Source: Vigna angularis (Eukaryota; Streptophyta; Magnoliopsida; Fabales; Fabaceae). Taken from it: a DNA stretch of 64,000 bases. Location: contig NC_068976.1 in assembly GCF_016808095.1 (NCBI RefSeq), forward strand, positions 20,182,371-20,246,370, written 5' to 3'. The notes beneath the pieces were generated by a model that searched no databases, was not told the origin of the DNA, and worked only from the letters and a program-made list of their open reading frames with translations. A program made the position numbers and the translations under genes. Positions 1 to 12,400 of this stretch are shown piece by piece; positions within the stretch are counted from its first letter, which is position 1; every line of letters starts with the position of its first letter.

Positions 1-2161
1 CTCCTTTTTCAACAAACTTTCTAAGAGTTCAATATATTATAAAATGCATTAGATATGTGGAGTCATGCTTTACGAAAGGAAGAAACTTGAACCACAGAAG
101 AATATGCATGTCAATATCTCACCACTGTCTGAAGAAAATGGACGCCCCCAGGTTCGAACAGCTGCTGACCTTGGATGAAAAACCACACTACATAACAAAA
201 ACACAATATCAAAACAGTATCACTCTGGATCAGAAACTGTATAATCTTTCCATTCCATAGACTCGTTAATTAATGATTTGTCATCATAGCACCCACCACA
301 CTCCATGTGAAAAGATTATCATCAGAATTAGATTGACTACAAATGAAACGAAACAAGAATACACAAAATGCAACTGAGTTAGAAATATTCAATTTCAACT
401 TATCCCTCTGGAACATTCAATGCCCTTAGAACACCACTAAATTTAAGTTCTTGGTATTTTACATGAGGATGACAACTTTATATGAATTTTTCGTACACAA
501 TCTATTCATTGGCAGCAACACACAAGAAAAGGTGTGAATTTTGCAACCAAACAAAACTGAAAAAAGGCAAGAAATATTAGTACAGCTAAAAGTGAGGATT
601 CAATTCGATAGGGCACTGAAAATAATTTCATATTTTTCCTTTTTTTCTTACAATATTTTAATTACCAATTCATTTTTTTCTCCTAAAAAGCCTGGAGATA
701 GAAAACCTTTCTACATTACATTATTTTTCTCCAAACTATTTGTTGTTTTTGAGAAAATTTAAAGCTTCCAAATCTAATTCTAACATTTGAAAAACTGGTT
801 CGAGAGATTGATTTTATGTATACAGTTTCAGCTAATTTTAAGTATATGTTAACTACAACAAACACGTTTTCAGATGAACTTATTATTTTCAACGAAATAC
901 CAAAATGCTTGACCATTTATACAATCTCATCTTCCAATTTCTAACCCAAACTTTTCTACCAAAACTAAATAAAATTCCAATGCAATACTAGAATAAAGCC
1001 TGGGACTGACTATCAGCGTGATGTCACTAACCTCATAGCTTTAGAATTAATCCCGCATCCTGCAACAACAAAACTAATGACTTAAATTGAAAAATAGAAG
1101 AAATCATTCAACTAATTAAGACAGTAGCCTCTAAATTATTTAAAAAGTAAAATGCAACCATAATTACCAGGTGTTATATTACAAAAGTTCCTTACAAATC
1201 CACATCCGCCTGAATGAAACGCAATCTGTCAAACATAATAAAAAATAGTTGTAAGAAACTTTAAAGAATATGAATAAAAAGTAAATTATAGGATCTAACC
1301 CCTTACAATAAAGAAGGCCACAATTAACAATGAGAACAAATAATGGGGTAATCAATCATCACCTGTATGAAGGGTATACTGCCATGGAATGATGAATGAC
1401 GAAAGCATGTTCGTTAACAGTTACAAAAATTCCACAAATAGAAGAGTGCACAAAATACTCTAGGTAATAACATCATCCAAACTGTCCTAATAAATTTACA
1501 TAGTACAGTCTGAAACTAAACTGGCAGTCTCTTGTAAGTGGCAAACTTTGCTGATAGAGTTGAATAAAATAACTAAATCCCTACCCTATCACACTGAATT
1601 TGAACTGTCATCTGATAATCCAAACAAATTTTTAACAAAATTCAAACAACACACGATAAAAGACTATAAACAGAAATTATTATGTTTCAAACTGATGAAA
1701 AATCCATGAGCCATAAATGTAGGAAACATTAAATATATTTTCAACAAAAGAAAGGTTAGAAAATGAAATAAAATGCAACAGAGTTCTTTTATCAAAATCC
1801 ATTACAACCACTAATTTCACATTCTATAGTGAAGGTTGCATACATTAAACACATATCCCAAAGAATTAATATGTTTAGTTTCAAGAAATATAGAAATGTA
1901 AGCCTTTAGACCCTAAAAAACCAGTTGTATCTTTGTGGTTCATTATATATAGAAACAGGGTTCAGGCATGACACCGAGGACGAAAAGGATGTGATCTTAT
2001 TTTGATGAGCTAAAAACGAACATTGCCTTCTTTGAGGGAACAAACAGCATGCTTGACCCATCACAAAAATAACATTTAAGTAATCATCAGTACCTTATGC
2101 AAAGATGAGAAAAACATATTAACAGATTAGGAAGCAAAAAGAAAAAAAGTAAGACAAACAC
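1..2161. other. Probable long intron or unassigned sequence of the leftmost gene
   Basis: No exon could be recognised on either strand. The minus-strand gene whose first two coding exons lie just to the right must continue leftwards, so this stretch is probably one or more of its introns. I looked on the minus strand for lipoyl-domain and other acyltransferase motifs and found none. The short open frames here are AT-rich and have no recognisable content. Confidence 0.4.
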
Positions 2162-2412
2162 CTCTTTTTCAACAGTGGAAGAAACTCTAGCAGAAGCAGA
2201 AAGGCCAGACCGAATTTTCTGAGCTGACTGACCTAGAAGCTGAAACAATTGCAAGATACGTATTAGGATTTGCTTAAACTCAAGCTTCAATCTATGGATC
2301 AACACAAACACATTCAAACTGAAAATTCATCAAAAAGTGTCTAGAGAAATAGAGCTCTTACCCAAGGAGACGGGCTGCCAGAAGCAACCCTTCGCCTTAC
2401 TACACCAAACAT
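2162..2412 (-). CDS. 5' end of a gene with a mitochondrial-presequence-like N-terminus (possible 2-oxoglutarate dehydrogenase E2)
   Basis: Two coding exons on the minus strand, 2412-2362 and 2239-2162, join in phase 0 and give 43 residues starting MFGVVRRRVASGSPSPW and ending STVEKE. The donors (after 2362 and 2162) and the acceptor before 2239 (tgtttcag) are good. A 5'UTR exon probably lies near 2675-2740 with an acceptor just upstream of the ATG. The peptide is rich in Arg, Ser and Ala and has no acidic residue before VEKE, which fits a mitochondrial targeting peptide. From memory it resembles the start of legume dihydrolipoamide succinyltransferases (2-oxoglutarate dehydrogenase E2), but no catalytic or lipoyl domain lies inside the window, so this name is a guess. 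The gene is cut by the left edge, or continues after an intron of more than 2 kb. Confidence 0.5.
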
Positions 2413-2749
2413 GATTACTCTATTAAAAATCTCTTCTTTTCCCTCCGGAATTCAAACCTAAATTGACAAATATCAAATTCAACAATACAAAAATAATTAG
2501 AGTGAACTGAAAATACATGCATCCATAAAATCTCGAATAAACAGTAGATTGAACGTTCTAGATTCAGATTTGAGAAATTGCGGGTGAGTAATAAGAGAAA
2601 TGCTAATTTTGGAAACAAAGAAATGGAAAACACAAAGCGAAAGATTGAAGAAGAGAGAATGAAAAGTGTCGAACCTGAACGCGAAACGCAGAAGGAAAGG
2701 TAGGGTTGACGATGTAGAGGAGAGGAGATCGCCGCCAGCAGTTCTGAAA

Positions 2750-3928
2750 AAAAAAATATTCTAGTGTCCTCTCTCTATAATCCTCTATATTTTATTTCTT
2801 ATTTCTTATAACAAATTTCACTAATTCCTCCTTATTCTCCTTGAAAATTGAGAATTTATGAGTTTGTCAAATATTATTTTTCTTATATAATATGCTATTA
2901 ATTAAATTGTGTATTATTCTTATGTCTTAAAAGTGAGATACATAAAGTTAAAGTTTATTTTAAATTATATTTTTTAAAACGAAAGTAACCAATTTGACCA
3001 GTAGATTTAAAATTTGAAAGGTTTATAAAATGAAGCAATCCAAGAATAAAAAATAGAAAAATTTGTATGATCCGAAACTATATGTCCTAATTGTCTTATA
3101 ATGTTGAGTTGCTTCAAATTTACAATCTCAAGCCTGCCTACCTTATTAAACTTAAAAGTTATTTGTAAATATGTATTTATTACATAAGATATGTACATAT
3201 AAATAATAAGTTTTATAATGTAGTAATATATAATATTTCTCTTTTTGTATACATATTTTATATTCATTTTATGATTAATTATATTTTAAGATTATAAAAA
3301 TCATGAATATAAAATATTCATTTAATAAAAATAATTCCACACATTTATTTTTATATATTATATATTAAGTATATCAAACAAAATAATAATATATTTAAAA
3401 AAATAAAATATTAATATAAATTTTAATTTTTAATTTATTAAAATGAGATATCATAACACCAAAAATTGGACAAACATTTTACATGTATTTTTTTTTTTTA
3501 CATTTTACTAGTAAAAATACATACGTAATAAATACAAATAAATTCTTCTAAGTATTATTAAAATAAAATCTTTTATTAAGTTTATAAGAGAAAATTTTAA
3601 AAATAATTATAATTATAAAAAATAGTTATACAATCTAAAGTATAAAATAATTTATATTAAATACGGTAAATTAAGTAGCAGAATATATACACTAAACAAT
3701 GGCTGTTAAAAAACCATTCTTTGTATTAATAGTTATAGATAATATTAAAAATATATATTTAATTACTGTGAGTTTTAAAAAATAAATTAAAAACCAATGT
3801 TTTTATGGGTTTATTGATTATTCTTAAAATCTTATAATATACTAGTTTTGTTGGTGTTTCTGTTTGTAATTTGCTTTGAAAAGTAAATAAAGCCTCTGAA
3901 TTTTGAAATTTGTTGTGGATTTTTTTAA
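2750..3928. other. AT-rich intergenic DNA
   Basis: This is the upstream flank of the leftmost gene. The 2740-2830 part is the likely proximal promoter. The rest is low-complexity A/T sequence with short stop-rich frames, and I see no gene in it. Confidence 0.6.
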
Positions 3929-4593
3929 GGGTGTGTTTACTTGGGGTTGATTGCGGGAGATGATTTGGGGGAGAGTGATTGAATGGATTTGAGGAGATTT
4001 GAGGGTAAATTTTTTTGTGTTTATTTGAGTGGATTTGAAGGTGATTGAGAGTGGATTTAGGAGTAAAGTTTGTGAGAATTAGTGTAAGATGTGATTGATG
4101 TGACAGTTTTAAAAAATTTGAGGAATTGGTTGAAATTAAAGATTACCAAAAAGCCCTTAGGTATTAAGGAGATATAAAATGATATTTGTTTATGTTATAT
4201 TTAGTTGTAAAAATGTTTTTGAAGAGGAAAAATTGGAAAATAATTATTAAAAAATTTTTATAAAAATTAATTCAATTATAATTTAGTAAAATGAAATATT
4301 ATTAAAATGTAGTTGGAAAATTTTTAAATGTGCACAGTACCTTCCAGCTTTCGAATACTAACTCAACATGCAACGTACGAGTTGGAAAATTTTTAAATGT
4401 TGGAGGCACATGAGTAATTATGCAAGGTATCCCTCCAAATCTTCTCAACTTTGCATGTGACCAAAAACAGCGACATCCCGCAATTCAATCGCGTTTCTTC
4501 TTCGCAAACTCCATCAAGTGAACACGATTTTCGTTCCTTTTCATCGCTCGCTAAACCTCATAAACAGTAAATTACTGCGAAGTGAACACACCC
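3929..4593. mobile_element. Tourist-like (PIF/Harbinger) MITE, 665 bp
   Basis: The element begins GGGTGTGTTTACTT and its other end, read on the opposite strand, begins GGGTGTGTTCACTT, a terminal inverted repeat of 14 bp with one mismatch. A TAA trinucleotide flanks both sides (3926-3928 and 4594-4596), matching the 3-bp TWA/TTA target duplication of PIF/Harbinger MITEs. There is no open frame. Inside, a 20-bp direct repeat occurs at 4312-4331 and 4381-4400. The class assignment rests on the target duplication and the short inverted repeat. Confidence 0.7.
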
Positions 4594-4596
4594 TAA

Positions 4597-5192
4597 GGAA
4601 GAGGGAATATAATAAAATCTAAAAAGTCATTCAATCGAAAATATTTCTTAAGATGTAAAGGTTAGATTGTTTATGATAAATTTAATGGGAAATGGACCAT
4701 CTTAGAGAAATTTGATTTAAGAAAAAAAAAACACATAAATATTGAATCCATTTGATAAAAAATATTTTATGTTCTCGTTTACTAATAATTTCAAAAATAT
4801 TACTCTATCTTAAGCTTCCGTGTACGAAATAATGCGATGATAAAGAAATATTATTTTGAATAATTTCCTTAAATGTTTTTGGTCATCAAACATTTCCTTA
4901 AATTAAATATACCTCTGTTAATATATTATTCAACAGACATAAAGTTGTCCAGAATTTAAAAAAAAAAAAAGTAAAAGGCATTAGGTGATTTGGAATCATT
5001 ATGATGTTGTTGACTTGCTATTATTTTATAAAGTAAAAAATGAACTACGTATTGATAGAAACTTATACAAAGCATAGTCTACAAAACATAAAGGGACCCT
5101 CTGTCGCAAACATTATCCCAATCCGAAGCACCAGAGAGACGGAACAGAGTGAAACAAGAGTAAGCAATTAACTGAACAAGTCAAGCTTCTCC
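4597..5192. other. Intergenic DNA and promoter of the small acidic-tail gene
   Basis: This A/T-rich stretch leads into the plus-strand gene. A possible TATA element (TTTATAAAG) lies near 5026-5033, about 160 bp before the start codon. No other structure was recognised. Confidence 0.45.
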
Positions 5193-5675
5193 ATGAGGTG
5201 CCTCCAGCTCCAATCTTCACTGCTTCTTCCCTTTCACGCAAAACTCAAACACCAGTTATATAATGTAAGCCACACCTCCAAACTATTTTGCCTTTCTACC
5301 CACCAACCTCCATGTTTTCTGCACTTATCTTCATCAACTCCATTAAGTACCAAGGCGCTCCCACATTTAATGGTGGTTGCCCCAGCAGAATCCGGTGACC
5401 TATCATCCTTGCTCCCGATAAGGTTATGCTTTCTTTTTCCTTCACAGCACATAGAAAAACTGACAAAATGAATGGAAGTCTAGCAGTTAACTAATTTTTT
5501 TTTTATACATTGCAGTGGCGTGCTTCTATCAATGTACTTCGTCGCGAATTTTGTCGTCCCGGGTTTCCTTGCCAACTCTTTCTCAAAGGATGAATCAAAC
5601 GAAAATCAGAAGGTTGATGAGGAAGATGAAGATGAAGAAGAAGAAGAAGAAGAAGATGAGGAAGAAGATGAATAA
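5193..5675 (+). CDS. Small, probably plastid-targeted single-pass membrane protein with an acidic C-terminal tail
   Basis: Exons 5193-5422 and 5516-5675 join in phase 2 across a 93-bp intron (donor AAG|gttatg, acceptor attgcag|TGG) and encode 129 residues. Residues 1 to about 65 are rich in Ser, Leu, His and Lys and almost free of acidic residues, like a chloroplast transit peptide. A motif ESGDLSSLLPIS is followed by one hydrophobic segment (about 78-96, GVLLSMYFVANFVVPGFLA). The C-terminus is a run of Glu and Asp (about the last 22 residues), encoded by GAA/GAT triplets that could expand or shrink. I do not recognise the family; a small thylakoid or envelope protein is the natural reading. 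The gene faces RAB3GAP tail to tail. Confidence 0.7.
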
Positions 5676-6329
5676 ACAGGGGTATAGTGGTTAGTGGGCA
5701 AGGGGAGGTCAAGGAGGAAGTAACAGGATTACTTTAAAAGTGAGAACTAACCTCAGAATGCTTTGAACCACTAGTGCATGATTGTATCATATCAATGGAC
5801 TACTGCATGATTGTATCATAGTGTATTTTGGTGTAGTTTTTGTTCACATATGGATGATAAAAACATCTCAAAAGTCATTTGTTCTCCATTAACAAACATG
5901 GTATTATTATTAATTAGCTATTCTAGAATTGGCTGAGATTTAATAATATAAGTTCCTAATGCTAAAGAAGTTTACCCTCAATGATTATGTTTCTTTTAGT
6001 ACCGAAAATTAATGTAAAAGTTGTATTATTCATGAACAATCTTTTATGACAATTTTCTTCCTTTTGATCTCTCTATCACATTAAAAATTTTATTTTACTC
6101 ACTCTTTTTTCTTTGCTACTTTAACAATATTTATTTACAGATACAATTTCTTAAACATAAAATCGTAATATTTGTATTAATAGATCATTTTCTATCAGAC
6201 AAAGACTAAATTAGGCAACCAGTCAGGCATAACCGTGTTCTTACAAAGAGTTGTGAAGCCTGAGGAATATCTCAAAGATTATTCCAAATTACACGTGTAG
6301 GCAGGCAGAGATAAATAAAATTATATTTA
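5676..6329. other. Convergent intergenic region with 3'UTRs
   Basis: This lies between the tail-to-tail ends of the acidic-tail gene and RAB3GAP. It holds their 3' untranslated sequences. A 17-bp direct repeat (TGCATGATTGTATCATA) occurs at 5775-5791 and 5804-5820. No further gene is visible. Confidence 0.6.
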
Positions 6330-6492
6330 CTAAAGCCAAAAAGACTTATCTTCAATTCCCTTAATTAAAAGGAATGAAGTATTAACAACCATGTATTTGG
6401 AAAAAGAATAAAGAAAATTTACAGTTATCTTCAGGGAGGGGGCACCCAAAAAATGTTGCGTATCCTCAATAAACAGTGAAGTGGAAATTTGC

Positions 6493-9400
6493 CTATGCAA
6501 CCGTCCAACCAACATCGAGAGAAGATTTCTCAGAAGGGGATGGAGATCCAGACTTTGGAGGCTTCTTTGAAAACAAAGATGACTTGCTATCAAAGAAACT
6601 TGAGAATGATTGCCGACCAGGTTTTTCTTCATCATTTAACTGATCTTTTGAGAGAGACTTCCTCAATAGTTTATCTTTGCCGGCAAAGATAAGTCTAAGC
6701 CTCTTCAACGGGCTCTTTGGTTCATCAGTAACCATAGTTGATTCTTCTGTCTGCTTAATCATCTTTAGTGCTTCTTCAGGATTTAATAACATTCTCTCCA
6801 CTGTTTCATATGCCTACGCAGCAACGTAACCATTAAGTTCCCTATTGAATGTATTAGCAAGTAGTTGCTGATAAAATCAACTACCAACAGTTTTGTTATC
6901 AATTACATGTCCGATGGAATAATTTTTTTCTTCCCCATGAGCTTACAGGTAGGGTTATCTTACCAACGAGCTTGCATGCTAAAAAAGGTAAACTATATAG
7001 TTCTGGAAGGTAGTATTCATAAGAGTTACAAGTCTCATGGAATGTGATAGTCTTGAAATGTTCCTTTTTCTTCAATACTTAATACATTTATTTATTTAGT
7101 GGACGACTGTTCAAATACGAGGATAAGGTAAGAATTTTCTCCAGTGGATTACGTTGACACATTGATCATGGATTTCTTTCAGGTATTAATCAATACAGAG
7201 AGATCTGAAGCTTCACATAGATTCCGAGAGATGCTATATTAAGCCACTTATTCTAAACTCACCTGGAAAAGATCATCAACTTTCTCGTGCAATTTGTTGC
7301 TTTGACAAGCGGCAATTATGTACTCCTTGCAGTCATAGAATAACTTCGAGAAGTCACTATTACTAGACAGCATAGGTTCAGCAATTGCAAATCCTAAACC
7401 AAGCTATATAATCAAAACCAAAGGTTGTGATTAGAAGGGTATAGAAATTGTATATAAGCATCAATACATATCAATCAAATTGAGACAACTTGTTAAGAGA
7501 ACAAAGAACACGGTGAATTTCTATCAAGAAACTTTAAAAACTACAGGATTATTAGGAAATTCATCAATCGAGCAACATTTTGGAACATAATATTTTGTGA
7601 TTTAAAATTTCTGAAATACTTAAAAGCTCAGAACAATTATATTTCTTTACAACAATTGGTGACATAAAGCAAATTTTTAGTCCTCATAAAACTTTAATAG
7701 CCAATGCTACTGAAGTGTGTATGGCAAGGAGTTCTAAGTTTAATCAGACACGATGCCTACTGAAGTGTTTGTCTTAGATTTTCTTTTATTAGGAAAAAAA
7801 GACAACGATGTTTATTGTTGTATTTAATTGAGCGTACATTGAGTTCAGTGAAGGCTATCACTTTTCTTTGAATGACAAACACTAGTACTATTGGTCCTAT
7901 ACTACGTAACAGGAAGAACATCTCCCTCCTTATAACAACGGAAGCCTTACCCACCCTCCTGACACAACAAAATATTAAAAGTAATACCATATTTCATCTT
8001 CTTTAAACTTATATGGGCATATGATAAGTATATTTGTATAGTTTCCCTCTTTTCCGTTTCCCTTTCTTCTCAAAACCAAAAATTTTCATCTAGGACCCTC
8101 ATAACCAGATACCAAGATGGAGAATTGATACTCTGATTCTAAGTTAAAGCAAAAAATTGAAGAATTTATACCACCCAATGCTTTAGAAGTGGTTGGAGCT
8201 AAGTAAAAACACAGAAATGAAGTATTTTTTATGCTAACAAATGCTTTAGTGGTGTTAATTTTTGTTTGTTAAAATGATTAAAATTCATGCAGATTATGGA
8301 TAATGAAGGGCATTTTTATCAAATAAAATGATCATTGAGAGTAAATCAGAAAGAATTTAAAACCGCATAATATGCTTCTTATGAAAATTTTCAAATAGCA
8401 TTAAGTGCATGCATAATTTATCCAAAATATCTTCCCTGATTTTGCAAATATTTCTAAGATTACATAAGAAAGATTAAAGTCACGAAGTCACTTTTCCACA
8501 AGGTAAACTTCTAAGATATCTCACAGATGGGCAATAAATTCCTTTTTTCTTTAGAGTACTACAAGACAGTTTTACATCTCCGGCAACTTATGATTATTCA
8601 TCAATCCAGAGGAGGACGGTGAAAATTGCACCTATGTGGTAGCATAGTAGAGAGTATCTCAGAAATCACTTTAAGAAGTAGACTCTACCATACACACACA
8701 TAAGGTTATTGTCTACTGATTGTGGACTAACAGGAATGTCTGGATTGCAAAACTGCAAGCGTGCATGTGTTACAGGACAATCCTGTGCTGACTAAAGTTC
8801 CTTCAAATGCAGCATAGGTGATGTTGCAGCCTTGAATATTAGAGCTCTAGGGTGGTTTTGTGAATGGACATGCGGAGATAAACAATTGACATGCCAATCT
8901 CATTATTATATGATCACATAAAATGCTTGGAGAACAATACAATCTCTCCTGACCGGCATCAGGTTTTGTGAAGGGACACGAGGACATGCCCAAGGCATGC
9001 CAATCTAATGACCCTAAAAGCTTGCAAAAAAATGCCTAAATGTCTATACATTCTATCACTATATAGTCTACAATCCGCTTTAGATTCAGTTACCAGAATC
9101 CAGGAAATCAAAAAACAGTTTTCAAATAAAAAAAAATGTACACAACATACGAGTAATAATATTAATACTTGAGAGATCCATTATGTAATGATAAAAGAAA
9201 CTATCAATACACACCAAAACTAACCGATGTGAAAAAAGATGAAATATAGAACTTACCAAAGAAACAAACAGCTGTACAAAAAGATCAGAAGGATGGATGT
9301 CCTCAAAAGCATTGAGGATGCCCTCCCTATACATGAATGAAACATGGGATTCAAGATATGGCTTTAGGGTTGAAATATACAAATTTTTGATACAAAAAAA

Positions 9401-12400
9401 AATCAACATCAACTTACACTGCCAAATCCTCATCAAACAGAGGTGCCTGCTTAACAGCTGGTACTGGTTTTGATGTTTCCCACAATTCACGCCACAAATT
9501 ACCTATCAATGACATGTAATGAAGTTCAGAGAAGTCTAACAGTATGAATCAGAAGAAAATAAGTGCTCAACAGTTCCCATGTTTCTTGCAGATGTTCTGG
9601 GTTATAACTTGCAATACAAGGAAGAGAATATACTCAAGATTCACTTGTCTGCACAATGCTTTACGATAGATATGATACAGTATCCGGTTTATTTTATATA
9701 TATATCTTACTGAAATGCTATCGAGATTTAGGTATAGGGTGTCAACACTTTCAATTCCGTGGTTTGCCCAAAGCAGTAAGGAATATGAAACCTGATTATC
9801 TATGCTGATATCAATTCAATTGACGGACAATGAAATCATTAATTCAACACTCAAAGTTATTCAAACTATACAGTTAGACATTCTAGAACCAAAACCGACC
9901 AGTTAGCCACATAAGTTTTTACATCAACCTGCAATGAAAAATTTGCATTATGTATAGTGAGATTCTATGCATGTCTTCCTTGGAACTCCTCAAATAATAT
10001 GGTAAAAGTTTACTCAGAGTTAGTGATAAGATACAGTGTATAAAATATTTTGTTTCAAGCTAAGTAAATCCAGAATTTTATCAGATGTTGATGCTCCACT
10101 GACACAGAAATAGACCACCAAATAGTTGCAGCAGAATTTAAGTATCAATCCATGATGGAAAAGACTGAGTGTACCTTCTTTTTGCATTCGCCGACTTAGC
10201 TGACCTTTGGCAGACAATGATTCACCACTATCAAAAACATCACTATCCTCTACACTTGCCTCATTGTCTGTCCAATCAGGAGGAGAGTGCCATCTTACAA
10301 AATCCTCTAAAATACATCCAGGATTTGCAGCCTAAAATATTGTAACAAACAGAACTAACTCAAAAAAAACATTGGGTACATTCAATAATATAGTAAGAAA
10401 CATTCAGAATACCAGTGAGAAAAATTCCCTTCAAGGGCTCCCTTACCTTGAAAGCTTGCATATCTGAGAGCAATTGAGAGCACCCAGCTCCAACACTGAC
10501 CATAAAAGGTAACTTAGTAATCAAATGAGAAACAGTTATATGATCATCAATGTATTATAAAATAGCATTCTGTGAATGCTATGTTGATCAACTAGTCCAT
10601 CAATGCAAATTCTATAAATTATTAAGGTCATAGGTTCAGACTCTAGCCTGACAGACACTGGTCCTGGACACAGTCTAGATGTGAGTCAATAGCTCATATT
10701 CATAGATTTAGATTGTGTGAAACAATTCACAAAGGTATACGGGAACATATCTAACAAGCAATAAAGAGCCCAAGAAGAAACAAGAAACTGCTTATTTAAT
10801 AAAAAAGTTCATGATACAAAACAGTGAATCGGGATCAATACAGTATACCCATATACAAGGGAAACAGAAAACGCATTTAAATTTGAGATTATGGGTGGTA
10901 AAAAATTGAATAGCAGATAGCCTACATACCTCCCAGTCCGCAGCACAAACTCCTCTGTTTCCCTGATTAGATCTTCAGTAAGCAAAGGTCCTTCCTATAC
11001 ATAAAATAGTCCAAAGATCACAATTATAAGGATGTGGTTAAGTAGTAATTATATAGAAAAAATAAATATTTATAAAACCTGGGTGACCGGAGAGTACACA
11101 GGCTCGCCAGTTTCCAACAATGTCATATCTCCGGCAAGATGATTTGCACCAAGTCGTAGAACAAGCTCCCCACTGTTTAATCTAGCATATAGAACAGGGC
11201 TTGCAGGAGCTCCAGCATTATAATCAGATGATTCTTTTGTATCTGAGCTAGCTTGCATCATCATAGAGTCTAGAGATTCAGTGGCAACAACACGGAACCT
11301 TTTCCGAGAAATGCAGCAATTAATTAATTGAAAATGTTGATATAGAAGACATGAATTCAAATCAGGAATCTCGTTCTTGGGAACTCCTGGTAAGTGTTTC
11401 TCCTCAGACCAAAGTTTTCTTACCTGTATCAGTAAAATAAATAAATAAATAAGTTTATAATATTCTTCTTCAGCTGGTAATTACGGAAAATTAGAATTAC
11501 TAGTGCAAATTAAGTTCAAGTAACATATCCTAAACAAGAAGATGTTTGCATATGATTTATATTTTCTTTTATTGAGATGCTGATCTGAGGAGAGAAAAAA
11601 GGCAAACAGCTTTATAGTATGCATCGGATTGAACTGTTTTGGTTTGAAAGCTTCCGGAGTTACCAATAACAGCATATGAATAATCTGACTGCCTTCTCCA
11701 TAAATTTTATACCTTTGCAAAGGGAAGGGAAGGATAACTAGATGCAAACATTATTAGACCAGTACAAAGAAAACATAAAAACAAGGGAAAAAATTCACTA
11801 CCCAGCTCCTCAAACTAAATGAAGTTCCCAAACTTATAAAATAACAATTAAAATTAAAACAAGTAGGAAACAAAATACGACAATTCTTAATAAGGCATTA
11901 AGTGATCCTGCATAATTATTTGCTGTCCAAATTGTGTGATCAAGATGAAGATACTAATCTAGTAATGATGCTTCACTCTGTTAAAAAGATCATAATCCCG
12001 TAAACTGGTTACTTCAGATAACAGTTCATACACAATGGAAAATATAAGATCAATAGTGCAAATAAAGTCTAGAGCTCTTGGTAACTAATAAGGTATATCT
12101 TTTGAAGATAAACGTACTTCAGCAACAACACAGCACCAGAAAAGAGCCATTTTACGGACAGTCCTGTAGTTTCCAAGGATTTCAGCTAGCTTAACAACAA
12201 GACTTTCAGGAGGAGCACCATGAATATCTCTAGGCAAAGATGTCATAGCAGTTTCCTCTGTATTAGAGTTGATCTTTCTTGTAAGGAAATCTCCCTCTGC
12301 GAATATCTTGCAAATATTACAATGAAAGTGAAAGATCATTGCAGATAGTAGGATAAAGAAAACGAGGAGCATAAAAAAAGGCTCTTCAGTGTAATTACAT

